From Duodenibacillus sp964509205 (GTDB lineage: Bacteria; Pseudomonadota; Gammaproteobacteria; Burkholderiales; Burkholderiaceae_F): DNA of 64,000 nt. Where the stretch lies: assembly GCA_964509205.1 (NCBI GenBank), contig CAZDVW010000006.1, forward strand, positions 10,488-74,487, read 5' to 3'. How positions within the stretch are numbered: position 1 is the stretch's first letter; each line of letters begins with the position of its first letter. A program made the position numbers and the translations under genes. A model generated the notes under the pieces. The model made no database searches. It had not been told where the DNA came from and was given only the letters and a program-made list of their open reading frames with translations. Below are positions 8,055 to 16,554 of the stretch, piece by piece.

Positions 8055-9272
8055 ATGCAGGAAACGCCCGAATTCCCCTCCGCTCGTTTTGAGGGATCCT
8101 TTGCTGCGCCGTCAGCTGAAAGCCTGATCGGACTAAGTCTTAACGATCCGCGCGTGCCGACCCCTTCATTCGTTATTGACGAAGAGCGACTTGAGCACAA
8201 CATCGCTCGTGCCCGATGCCGCTGCCGTGAACTTGGCGTCACGTACCGTCCGCACTTAAAAACCCACAAGTCAATTGCAATTGCTCGGATGCAAATGGAA
8301 ACACCGGAAGGTCCGGCTACAGTGTCTACTCTTGCCGAAGCTCGAGCCTTTGCTGCGGCAGGTGTGAAAGATATCCTTTATGCCGTGGGTATTTCACCGG
8401 ACAAATTCTCCGAAGTCGAACGCATCCGCCACCTTGGGTGCGACTTGAAGGTGATTCTCGACAGCGTCGAAGCGGCTCAAGCTCTTTCAGCCTATTGCCG
8501 TGAGCGTGCCGTCACAATCCCAGTGCTTTTAGAAGTCGATGTTGACGGACACCGCTCCGGCATCGTTCCTGATTCACCTCGTCTTCTTGACGTGGCACAG
8601 GCACTCACAGACGGCGCGAAGTTGTGCGGCGTCTTGACGCATGCAGGCGACAGTTACGAGTGTTCGTCGATCGAAGCGATTACGACCGCTGCCGAGAACG
8701 AACGCATCGGAATCGTCAAAGCGGCTGAGCGACTTCGCGCAGTGGGATACCGAATTGACATTGTCTCTGCGGGCTCCTCGCCTACGCTCATGTATGCCAA
8801 AGACGAGACGGGAGTCACGGAGATGCGAGCGGGTGTCTGCGCGCTGTTTGATCTCTTCATGACCAATCTCGGGGTGGCGAGTCTCGACGATATCGCAGGC
8901 GGCGTCCTCTCAACCGTCATCGGACGCCGGACGGACAAAGATATCGTCCTTATTGATGCGGGTTTTCTGGCTCTCTCACGGGATCGAGGCACAGCGCGCC
9001 AAAAGCGCGACTTTGGTTACGGTCTTGTCTGTGATCTTTCAAACAAACCGCTGGGTAACGGCAATGTGCTCGTCGCCGGCACGAATCAAGAGCATGGTCT
9101 CGTGAAGATTCCGAAAGGGTGCGGGGTTTCACAAACAGAGCTGCCCCTCGGACGACGCATTATCGTAATGCCGAACCATGCGTGCCCGACAGCAGCGCCC
9201 TATGCCAAACTTCTTCTTGTGCGCGACGGCGTCATAAAGGCCGTACTCGGTCACGTACGCGGATGGGAATGA
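8055..9272 (+). CDS. D-serine dehydratase-like / D-threonine aldolase-like PLP enzyme
   Basis: A 405-residue fold-type III (alanine-racemase-like) PLP enzyme. The lysine motif HLKTHKS is near residue 75, and the C-terminal PNHACPT is the metal-binding His-x-Cys site shared by DSD1-type D-serine dehydratases and related D-threonine aldolases. Such enzymes act on D-3-hydroxy amino acids, either by zinc-assisted dehydration or by retro-aldol cleavage to glycine. Sequence alone does not decide which. CAGGAG lies nine bases before the ATG. Divergent from the regulator-ridA-lyase operon, it is probably part of one regulon for D-amino-acid use. Confidence 0.8.
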   Translation: MQETPEFPSARFEGSFAAPSAESLIGLSLNDPRVPTPSFVIDEERLEHNIARARCRCRELGVTYRPHLKTHKSIAIARMQMETPEGPATVSTLAEARAFAAAGVKDILYAVGISPDKFSEVERIRHLGCDLKVILDSVEAAQALSAYCRERAVTIPVLLEVDVDGHRSGIVPDSPRLLDVAQALTDGAKLCGVLTHAGDSYECSSIEAITTAAENERIGIVKAAERLRAVGYRIDIVSAGSSPTLMYAKDETGVTEMRAGVCALFDLFMTNLGVASLDDIAGGVLSTVIGRRTDKDIVLIDAGFLALSRDRGTARQKRDFGYGLVCDLSNKPLGNGNVLVAGTNQEHGLVKIPKGCGVSQTELPLGRRIIVMPNHACPTAAPYAKLLLVRDGVIKAVLGHVRGWE

Positions 9273-9375
9273 CGAGAACGTCCTGTTCGGAAACCCCACG
9301 CGCAATTGCAGCGGACTTGTAAAAATAAATTTGTTTTGGCTTGGAAAGTTCAAGCGCAGGCCGCACTTGAGACAA

Positions 9376-9415
9376 AAAAGAAGCAACGGGATTTCTCTCG
9401 TTGCCTCTATTTTTC
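9376..9415 (-). terminator. Bidirectional terminator between rplS and the 8055 gene
   Basis: GCAACG (9383-9388) pairs with CGTTGC (9399-9404). Minus-strand RNA leaving rplS continues with TTCTTTTTTG, and plus-strand RNA from the convergent gene continues with CTCTATTTTTCC. It is well placed to end both transcription units. Confidence 0.75.
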
Positions 9416-9487
9416 CATCTCTGCCCAAAGACCCTCAGTCAGGATCGCTTAAGCGAGAGATGGGTGTTTGCTTCGGAAGAGAAAGCC

Positions 9488-9865
9488 TTAGGCCTTCTGA
9501 ACCTTTTTCGTCAGCAACTCACGGATACGAGCCGCCTTACCGGAACGCTCACGCAGATAGTAAAGCTTAGAACGACGCACATCGCCGCGGCGCTTGACCT
9601 CGATTGATGCGATCATCGGCGAGTACAACTGGAACGTACGTTCAACGCCTTCACCGTTGGAAATTTTACGAACGATAAAAGACGTATTGAGTCCGCGGTT
9701 ACGCTTGACGATTACGATTCCCTCATAAGCCTGCGTACGCTTGTGCGTGCCTTCAATCACGTTCACGAGAACGCTCACTGTATCGCCAGCTCGAAACTCA
9801 GGAAAATTCTTTCCTGCAGAAAGACGAGCAATTTCTTCCTGCTCAAGAGTCTTGATGATATCCAT
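9488..9865 (-). CDS. rplS: 50S ribosomal protein L19
   Basis: A 125-residue L19, beginning MDIIKTLEQEEIARL, with FRAGDTVSV, IEGTHKRTQAYEGIVI and the KRRGDVRRSKLYYLR signature. L19 sits at the 30S-50S interface. The start at 9865 has GGAG seven bases upstream; a longer frame to 9883 adds six residues without family support. It is the last gene of the canonical rpsP-rimM-trmD-rplS operon, 96 bases after trmD. Confidence 0.96.
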   Translation of the reverse strand: MDIIKTLEQEEIARLSAGKNFPEFRAGDTVSVLVNVIEGTHKRTQAYEGIVIVKRNRGLNTSFIVRKISNGEGVERTFQLYSPMIASIEVKRRGDVRRSKLYYLRERSGKAARIRELLTKKVQKA

Positions 9866-9961
9866 CTGTATCTCCGTTACCATCGTAGCCGTACGTATTT
9901 GAGTTGTTTCGTCGGTCAGAGGATGGGTTTAAAAAAGTTTCCGCTCAAACAGAAACACTTT

Positions 9962-10708
9962 CTACTTCATATGCTTAAATGAATCAAGCAATGCTTCGTC
10001 CTCAGGCGTCAGCCGTCCGGACGAACGCGCTATTTTAATCAAATCCGGTCTGTTTTGGAAAGTCGCATAGAGAGATTTCTCTCGAGTCCATCGGCAAATA
10101 TTGGCGTGGTGCCCGCTTAAAAGAACCGAAGGTGTTTCCATTCCCCGCCAAACCTCAGGTCGTGTGTAGTGAGGGGCATCCAAAAGCCCCGTTCGAAAGG
10201 ATTCATCTTCGACAGAAAGTTCTTTCAGTGCCCCGGGAAGCTGCCGCACGATGGCATCGATTAAAACACAGGCCGGCAATTCCGCTCCGGAAAGAACGAA
10301 ATCCCCAAGGCTGAAGGTCATGTCGACATACGTCTGAAGAAATCGTTCATCAATCCCCTCGTATCGTCCGCAAACAAAAATATACGATGCCTGCGGATTC
10401 TCGCTCATTCTCTGAACAGCGGCATCGTCGAACGTTTTGCCGCCGGGCGCAAAAGCGACAACTGACCCGAGATTGCCGGAAGCCCGAATAAGGTCAATCG
10501 TTTGAGCAAGGGGCTCAGCCATCATGACCATTCCCGGACCGCCGCCAAAAGGTCTGTCGTCAATCGTACGATGCGCATCCGTCGTCACATCGCGCGGATT
10601 CCAGTAATGAATCGACCATAGATTTCTGGCTCGGGCGCGTGCCGTGATACCTTGATCCGTGACGGCTTTGAAAATCTCCGGAAAAAGCGTGATGACGTCA
10701 AATCGCAT
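9962..10708 (-). CDS. trmD: tRNA (guanine-N1-)-methyltransferase TrmD
   Basis: A 248-residue SPOUT methyltransferase forming m1G37 in tRNAs. The family start MRFDVITLFPEIF is present, with DDRPFGGGPGMVM, the knotted SAM-binding GRYEGIDERF and SLGDFVLSGAE. The start at 10708 lies two bases beyond the stop of rimM, implying translational coupling. An upstream frame extension to 10732 runs back into rimM and is not used. Confidence 0.96.
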   Translation of the reverse strand: MRFDVITLFPEIFKAVTDQGITARARARNLWSIHYWNPRDVTTDAHRTIDDRPFGGGPGMVMMAEPLAQTIDLIRASGNLGSVVAFAPGGKTFDDAAVQRMSENPQASYIFVCGRYEGIDERFLQTYVDMTFSLGDFVLSGAELPACVLIDAIVRQLPGALKELSVEDESFRTGLLDAPHYTRPEVWRGMETPSVLLSGHHANICRWTREKSLYATFQNRPDLIKIARSSGRLTPEDEALLDSFKHMK

Positions 10709-10710
10709 GC

Positions 10711-11232
10711 TTAACCCCAATCCTCTTCCCAATCGACGTCAATGACGTGTTTATCCACATCCACTGAATCAATGTAGTTTTTGATCATCGGGATAAGATG
10801 CTCGCTCCCCGTTTCATTCAAGACAACAAGAATATCCTGCACTCCGTTGGATCTGAATTGAGAAACCTTCCCCAAACATTTTCCTGATCGATTGATGACC
10901 GATGCTCCTACAAGATCAACAGCCCAAAATTCGCCAGGAGCTGTCTTCGGAAAATCCGAGCGATGTACAAGAATTCGTCCTCGGCACGCATCGGCTGCCT
11001 CTTTGGAATCAATGCCTTCAAAACGGACAAGAAAAATCCCGGAGTGCGACTGAATAATGGTTGGCTTCAGTGTCTTTTGGTTTCCGAATGAATCAACCAA
11101 AAGCCATTCCTTTCCGGAACGCAATGCGTCTCCGGTTTCAAACGGAACGACGCGCACAAAGCCGCGAACGCCAAAGGCTCCGATAGCCTTGGCAACCTCA
11201 ATAAAATCAGATTTTTCTTCGATTTTTCCCAT
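10711..11232 (-). CDS. rimM: Ribosome maturation factor RimM
   Basis: A 173-residue RimM. IEVAKAIGAFGVRGFVRVV opens the N-terminal beta-barrel domain, and a PRC-barrel follows with GEFWAVDLVGASV and IPMIKNYIDSVDV. It assists 16S processing and 30S head maturation through ribosomal protein S19. The ATG at 11232 lies directly after a strong terminator-like hairpin, and the only SD-like bases (AGGGG) lie inside that hairpin. Expression may therefore be attenuated relative to rpsP. trmD follows after two bases. Confidence 0.95.
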   Translation of the reverse strand: MGKIEEKSDFIEVAKAIGAFGVRGFVRVVPFETGDALRSGKEWLLVDSFGNQKTLKPTIIQSHSGIFLVRFEGIDSKEAADACRGRILVHRSDFPKTAPGEFWAVDLVGASVINRSGKCLGKVSQFRSNGVQDILVVLNETGSEHLIPMIKNYIDSVDVDKHVIDVDWEEDWG

Positions 11233-11266
11233 ACAAAAAGCGGACCCCTGTAAAGAGTCCGCTTAT
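11229..11266 (-). terminator. Intra-operon terminator/attenuator between rpsP and rimM
   Basis: On the minus strand AAGCGGAC, a loop and GTCCGCTT are followed by TTTTG and then the rimM ATG a few bases later. The 8-bp stem plus T-run has the form of an intrinsic terminator. Because it abuts the start codon and contains the SD-like AGGGG, it may also control rimM translation. Partial termination would give excess S16 over RimM and TrmD, as is known for this operon in enteric bacteria. Confidence 0.65.
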
Positions 11267-11444
11267 TGTAGCGATAAGCATTTCAAACTGAAACCTATTC
11301 CGTAGATACCGAACGCTTCTTCAGTTAAGAGGAAAGCGCCTGACGCATTCGAGTGTGCTTCTAGACACGGGTTGGCACGGCGTCGACGGACTGTGCGTTC
11401 GCAGAAAAGTTTTCAGCTAAAACGCCTCAATGCCGTACAGTGAA

Positions 11445-11684
11445 TTACTTGCCGGCCTTCAAAATACGAGCAACCGTTTCGCTCAACTGGGCACCCTTCT
11501 CGGTCCAGTACTGAACACGTTCGGCGTTAAACGTGAGACGCTGAGCACCCTCAGCAATCGCCGGGTTGTAAAAACCAACGCGTTCGATAAAGCGACCGTT
11601 GCGGCGAGCGCGCGAATCGCAAACGAGCATGTTGTAAAACGGACGTTTTTTGCTCCCTGCGCGGGACAAACGAATAATAACCAT
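11445..11684 (-). CDS. rpsP: 30S ribosomal protein S16
   Basis: A 79-residue S16: MVIIRLSRAGSKKRPFYNML, then RRNGRFIERVGFYNP and the C-terminal AQLSETVARILK. The ATG at 11684 is preceded by AGAGGAA. Longer frames to 11798 read through the leader and are not coding. It is the first gene of the rpsP-rimM-trmD-rplS operon; the horizontally acquired restriction operon ends about 150 bases upstream on the same strand. Confidence 0.96.
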   Translation of the reverse strand: MVIIRLSRAGSKKRPFYNMLVCDSRARRNGRFIERVGFYNPAIAEGAQRLTFNAERVQYWTEKGAQLSETVARILKAGK

Positions 11685-11725
11685 ACATTCCTCTTCATTA
11701 ATCAAAGCGCCCGTACCAGGCGCAC

Positions 11726-11763
11726 AAAAAAAGCACCGCTCCCGAAATCTCAGGAACAGCGGG
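11726..11763 (-). terminator. Hairpin plus T7 in the rpsP leader
   Basis: On the minus strand CCGCT (11762-11758) pairs with AGCGG (11740-11736), with additional inner pairing, and TGCTTTTTTTG follows. It lies between the end of the restriction operon and rpsP. A TACAAT -10-like hexamer on the minus strand (11774-11769) lies just upstream, so this is either the terminator of the restriction operon or an attenuator at the 5' end of the rpsP mRNA. A longer dyad, AAGGCCC/GGGCCTT (11781-11828), lies nearer the restriction operon stop. Confidence 0.5.
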
Positions 11764-11837
11764 GCGTGATTGTACGCTAAAAGGCCCTGAAATTCCATCG
11801 AGAATTGTTAAAACTCCTCTGGGGCCTTATTAGTCTT

Positions 11838-14357
11838 TTACCTATAAAGTTCTTTAAATTCTTCCGGGGTTATAACTGTGTCCCAGCCGCCTCGATTCTC
11901 TAACTCATGTCGATCGATTCCCGTATACAACAAAGATGCATCTTCGTATCGCCGAAACTTATAAACAGCATCGTTCATAAGAGAATCGTTGAAGAGACCT
12001 AGCGAGACGAGCAATTCGAAGTCTTTTACTTCAAGTCCAGTAACTTTCTTAAATAGATCTGGTTCAAGCCTTCTAATTACATCTTTTAAGCTCTCCTCTC
12101 GGAAATCAGTTAGATACATAAAAATAGGAATTCGCGTCGCAAATTTGATAAGTTTTTCCTGAATCATCTTGCGTTTACTCTTGTATTCCTTCTCAGCTTC
12201 TGTGAGTTCCTTCTTCTGCTTCTCTGTAGGCTTCTTTCCGCTCTTTTTAGCGTTTTTAACCTTCTCACTCTCATTAATAATGATTTCAATATCGGAATTA
12301 AGACCTCTAAACGACTCAATTTTCATTAACGCTGCCATTGCTGCAGGATTCGCCAAAAGGCGACGCAACGTATCGTTGTCAACATTAACTAGAAGAGCGC
12401 TTTCCCAACGCCTTGCCAGCAGGGTCGCCGAGGTTCCTGACATAGCGTACTCAAGAACTCCACTAGCATCAATTTCCTTCATTGTGCTGCCATCAAACGC
12501 GATAACAGGAAGAAATTTAATAAACTCTCCAACCCCAATTTCAGGATTCGAGTTTTTAGGCGCGAGTTTTGTGCCGTATTCCGCAACTTGCTGTAGCGCT
12601 CGATTAATGGCAAAGTCAAAAACATAGCACTCTTGCTTCACAATTTCCTTATGAGTTGTTTCCTGGCATTCATCATCAGAATCAACAACCCACGGACTTT
12701 GGACTCGGAATGCTGCTTGAAAATATGTTTCCGGACTAGAGAGATTTCTAAGCATAAAAATTCCAGTCCATGGACGAACGGTTACACCAGTAGTCAACTT
12801 CCCACAGGTTAAAGTGATTGACTTCGAATGCAATGGATTAGCCATCGATTCAAGCACTGGTGGAAGAGCATCAGCGCCAACCCCAGCTTTTGCCCCTGCA
12901 CAAAGATTAATCTTGTAATCGTGATAGAAAGAATTCACTCTTTCATGCAATAAATCGTACATTGCTTGACACGAAGCAACATTTGGTAAGAACCACACCG
13001 TATGAAGCAACGCATTAACAAGTCGACTATCTGAGTAGGGAAGAGCAGGTTTGTGTTTAGCTTGTTTCAAGTCATCGATAATTTGCTGTGTATAAGCACC
13101 TCGTATTAAGTTCAACCATTTCTGAACATATTCTACGTAAACAAATTTTGGTTTCCCATTAACAACTTTTGTCGAAAAGAAAACGTTAAGATCAAACTCA
13201 TCGTTTTCCCCACTCATAGCGATTCGCATGATTTCCTCAGGTACCTTATAGGTCATTAAAACCATACGAGGCAATGATTCATAAGGATTGTTTTTCCCTT
13301 TCCATGATTCTTTCGCTTCTTGCTCGTCAGAATACGTCCACGAATAAATCTGCTCTTCAATAAATTCGCCTGAATTTAACGCCTTAAATGGCGTCCCCGA
13401 TAGATAAAGATATCGACTTGTTGTAATCGGAAGAAATGACTCATCGTAGGCATTTCCTCTGTCGTATTCAGAAAGATCAAATGAGTCTAAATCCTCTTCA
13501 TCCTCTTGTTCAAAGAGTTTTTTTGCACTCTCCTTCCAGGCCCCGAAGTGGTATTCGTCAAAAACTACAAGGTCCCAATTTATTTCATGAACCCACTCGT
13601 TTCTAGGCTTAATGCCTCCTGTTGTTTTATCTGTTTGAAGAAAATCTTGAAAAGAACCGAAGCAAACAATTGGCTTATCCTTGACAGCTTTTTCATATGT
13701 TAGTTCAGTATCTTTAGAGATAAATTGCCAATTCTCAAAAGCAATATGAGTAAGCAAGTCTTCTTTCCACGCACTAACAACAGCAGGCTTAAATGTGAGG
13801 ACAAGGATTCGTTTACATTCAAGTTTCTTGGCTAATTGATATGTTGCAAATGTTTTGCCAAAACGCATTTTGCAATTCCAAAGGAATTTTGGAATGCGAT
13901 TCTTTTCCCGCTCAATCGACTTGAAATACTTAAATGTCTTATCAACAGCGTCCTTCTGCTCTGGACGCATTGGAAAATCCCTAGTTCGATTTTCTAAATT
14001 CAGTGAATGCGTTTTAATAGCAATCATTGCAGCCTGAACATCGGAAACAGTACATTCAAACCATTCGCTCTTTTTTCCTTTTTTTCCTTCTAAACGTCTG
14101 AAACCCCTTTCTTCTAAGACCTTATGCACTAGGTGGTCTGTAAAGGAGCCGCCGTCATTAAAGAGCGCTGTTTCTACAAATTCGATTTTGTATGGCTTTT
14201 TGCCATGGGGCGGCATTGTCGGATGCTGCTGACGAACTCTGGTTTCGACATCGTGAGCGGTAAATCCTACCTTTAGTAGGCCCTCATATTGAGGTTCCGA
14301 ATATGCATAAATCGTCGGATTAATATTCGGCTTTTGAGGAAATAAAGCTTTACTCAT
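11838..14357 (-). CDS. GIY-YIG (T5orf172)-DEAD/DEAH helicase, putative restriction endonuclease
   Basis: An 839-residue protein. Residues about 15-102 look like the T5orf172 branch of GIY-YIG nucleases: TIYAYSEP, GLLKVGFT, then ETRV with the arginine, TDHLVHKVLEERG and EWFEC. A superfamily 2 helicase follows: Walker A-like KMRFGKT (about 163-169), DEYH (267-270), SGTPF as motif III and QAAFRVQSPW as a motif VI-like segment. The start at 14357 (GGAG six bases upstream) overlaps the end of the methyltransferase gene, so the two are coupled. Expected role: ATP-dependent cleavage of DNA not methylated by the partner methyltransferases. Lower GC than its surroundings. The restriction role is inferred from context and domains. 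Confidence 0.75.
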   Translation of the reverse strand: MSKALFPQKPNINPTIYAYSEPQYEGLLKVGFTAHDVETRVRQQHPTMPPHGKKPYKIEFVETALFNDGGSFTDHLVHKVLEERGFRRLEGKKGKKSEWFECTVSDVQAAMIAIKTHSLNLENRTRDFPMRPEQKDAVDKTFKYFKSIEREKNRIPKFLWNCKMRFGKTFATYQLAKKLECKRILVLTFKPAVVSAWKEDLLTHIAFENWQFISKDTELTYEKAVKDKPIVCFGSFQDFLQTDKTTGGIKPRNEWVHEINWDLVVFDEYHFGAWKESAKKLFEQEDEEDLDSFDLSEYDRGNAYDESFLPITTSRYLYLSGTPFKALNSGEFIEEQIYSWTYSDEQEAKESWKGKNNPYESLPRMVLMTYKVPEEIMRIAMSGENDEFDLNVFFSTKVVNGKPKFVYVEYVQKWLNLIRGAYTQQIIDDLKQAKHKPALPYSDSRLVNALLHTVWFLPNVASCQAMYDLLHERVNSFYHDYKINLCAGAKAGVGADALPPVLESMANPLHSKSITLTCGKLTTGVTVRPWTGIFMLRNLSSPETYFQAAFRVQSPWVVDSDDECQETTHKEIVKQECYVFDFAINRALQQVAEYGTKLAPKNSNPEIGVGEFIKFLPVIAFDGSTMKEIDASGVLEYAMSGTSATLLARRWESALLVNVDNDTLRRLLANPAAMAALMKIESFRGLNSDIEIIINESEKVKNAKKSGKKPTEKQKKELTEAEKEYKSKRKMIQEKLIKFATRIPIFMYLTDFREESLKDVIRRLEPDLFKKVTGLEVKDFELLVSLGLFNDSLMNDAVYKFRRYEDASLLYTGIDRHELENRGGWDTVITPEEFKELYR

Positions 14358-15902
14358 CTTCATCTCCCATCGGGCGAATCACTGATTCAATAAAAGTTAT
14401 TTCCTTTTCGGTGAGCCCATATTTTTCATACAAAGTTTCATCGTTCCATTGCTGACTAAAATCTTCAAGGGGCACATAGTGATATACCGCTTTCGATGCA
14501 CCTTGGTCTTGCTTAGAGATGGAAATCAAAGCCCGTGCAAATTTAGTGCACAGATATGTAAGTGCATTTTTTGCTTCTTTCCTTGTTTTAAATGGGCCGA
14601 TCTCGATAAAAGTTTCTGTACACAAATCTCCAGGAGAAGCTATTACGGGCTTGCTTGGAATATCTGAATAACTCCCTCCTCCCCAGTTTCTTGCAATGAA
14701 AATCTTGTATGAATCTAGTAATCCTTCATTCTCAGGTAACTTGTAAGACTTTGGAATGTATTTGTAGACTCTTTTTTGATTCTCTAGTCCTAGGATTCTG
14801 TACCCCCCCCCTCAATTTCCTTTTCAGACATTCTCGCTAACCCGTATTTTGCGGGATTTTTAAAAACATCTCCTCGCAGACCATAAGGCTTCATTGAAGA
14901 AACGATAGACTCAAATGACTGAAATCCTTTTTGACAGACCTTCCTTTTAATGCTCAGCATTCTGTCGTCACGAATACAAATTCTTTCGCCTTTTTCTACT
15001 AAAAATCGATTACTCTCTCTAACTTCTCCGTCCTCATGGCGAAAGTATTGGCAAACTCCATTGTGATGAGAATCACGTAAAAAGAAACAAACCCCTCCTT
15101 TTATTTCGACGCCGCTAAAACATTCCCTCGCATCAGCAAAATCATGAAGAACCTTAATTTTCGTATCGTGAATCATTGAATCACGAAAAGCGTCCAATCC
15201 TCTTCCTCCTGTCATCCAACGCGAAGGGACAATCATGCAAAGGAATCTTGGATTAAGTTTTTTTGCTTGATCAATAAAAAGGTTATAAATGGGAATTGCG
15301 CTCGCCTGAGCCCCTCCATCAGATAATTGATAAGGCGGATTCCCAATAATTACGTCAAATTTCATATTAAAAATCTCTTCTGGCTTACTCGTATGAATCC
15401 ATTCATACGCATGATTTTCTAGTCCCTTACTTTTTCTATTTCCATATTCATTCTTGTTTGCGCCGCAAAATAAACATTTGCCGCCCTTCCACTTGTGATT
15501 GATGTCTAGAAACCGAATTTTTCCGATTGAATCTTCAAACCTAGAAACAGAAAATCTCTTGTCGGGAAATTTCGAGCAATAAAGAGAACGTCTTGCAATC
15601 ATTGACGTTAGCTCTGTCGTTGCGATTCCAAACACTTGCTTATGAAGGATGTGATCAATTCTTTTTTGAAGGTCCGGGATTTCTTTCTCCAAGCCAACAA
15701 TGAGTCGCTTAGTTATTTCCCTAAGAAAGACGCCTGATTTACACGCTGGATCCAAAAATGTCACTTTACTATCACTCCAAATGGATTTAGGGAGCGTATC
15801 TAGCATCAGGTTTGCTAGTTTTGGAGAAGTAAAAACCTCATCACTTGAGAGATTCGCTAAACATAAAAGAACATCTGGGTTGTACTGCGGATTGTTAGCC
15901 AT
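14350..15902 (-). pseudogene. Eco57I-type adenine methyltransferase, frame broken at a G9 tract (probably phase-variable, OFF)
   Basis: The 5' part (15902 to a stop at 14790) encodes 370 residues of an N6-adenine methyltransferase: motif I FLDPACKSGVFL (about 49-60) and the catalytic NPPY (188-191). Minus-strand codons then run GAG GGG GGG GGT ACA GAA TCC TAG through nine G (plus-strand C at 14803-14811). Beyond the tract the next frame continues without a stop, reading YRILGLENQKRVYKYIPKSY and on to the C-terminal VPLEDFSQQWNDETLYEKYG, ending at 14350. Seven or ten G would fuse both parts into one protein (517 residues with ten G). The 5' end overlaps the upstream methyltransferase gene and the 3' end overlaps the helicase, so the operon is intact apart from the tract. 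ATG 15902 is preferred over TTG 15911. Confidence 0.85.
14803..14811 (-). repeat. G9 homopolymer (phase-variation tract)
   Basis: Nine consecutive C on the plus strand (G in the mRNA) inside the methyltransferase coding region. It is the exact point where the two open frames part. Slipped-strand mispairing at such tracts is the classical switch of phase-variable restriction-modification genes. G9 gives premature termination 15 bases downstream; G7 or G10 gives full length. Confidence 0.85.
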
Positions 15903-16554
15903 CTTCTGCAATCCTCTTAAAATCAGTTAACGGATAAACCTTTATCGGTAGCGGAACACGACATTGAAGTTCTTCACTCCATTCTGTCGTAAACATATCC
16001 ATCTGAGCCTTTTCTGTATCCATTAACACGCTTAATTCAAATTCACGTCTTTTTACCTTTGTCCCTTGAACAAAAGACCACTCGGAGAAAATTAAAGGCT
16101 TCTTTTTAGAATCTAAAAGCGTTAACGCATCTCCACAAAGAATATTCTTCTTTAGCACATAATTAATAATGCCTTCGATTTCTATTGCAGAACCTTCCCC
16201 GAATTGTTGTTCAAAATTTTTCTTCCAGATTAGAAAAAGTCTCCATCGACACTCTGCGACATTGTCTAAAAGAAGTTCTACGCCATAAATCGATGCAACA
16301 GCAATAAAAGAGTATTTTTCATAATCCAACTGACTTTTTCCATACCTTTTATTTACGACATTGAGTTTCCTGCCTAACACCTCCGCAAGGAAATTTCCGT
16401 TTCCGCATGCTGGCTCCAAAAATCTGCTTTCAATTCTTTCAGTCTCTCCCTTAACGAGATCGCACATAGCACTTACTTCTCTTTCAGAAGTAAACACTTC
16501 ACCGAAGTCTGCGACCCTTTCTTTTGATTTAATCTGGTTCGTTTTTAATCCCAT
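15895..16554 (-). CDS. DNA methyltransferase-like companion protein (SAM-binding, no NPPY)
   Basis: A 219-residue protein with GEVFTSEREV, then FLEPACGNGNFL (motif I, about 45-56) and ASIYGVELLLDNVAECRWRL, as in the N-terminal part of N6-adenine DNA methylases. No NPPY catalytic motif is visible, so alone it may be inactive and instead help the Eco57I-type partner, for example in SAM binding, target recognition or as a heteromer. It is first in the operon, and its last codons overlap the start of the next gene. Rather AT-rich. The ATG at 16554 has no strong SD; GAGG lies about 14 bases upstream. Confidence 0.75.
   Translation of the reverse strand: MGLKTNQIKSKERVADFGEVFTSEREVSAMCDLVKGETERIESRFLEPACGNGNFLAEVLGRKLNVVNKRYGKSQLDYEKYSFIAVASIYGVELLLDNVAECRWRLFLIWKKNFEQQFGEGSAIEIEGIINYVLKKNILCGDALTLLDSKKKPLIFSEWSFVQGTKVKRREFELSVLMDTEKAQMDMFTTEWSEELQCRVPLPIKVYPLTDFKRIAEDG

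Noticed and set aside
14350..14625. A stand-alone 91-residue gene starting with TTG
   Set aside because: The same frame is open back to the G9 tract and its sequence continues the methyltransferase C-terminus, so it is the second part of the broken gene.
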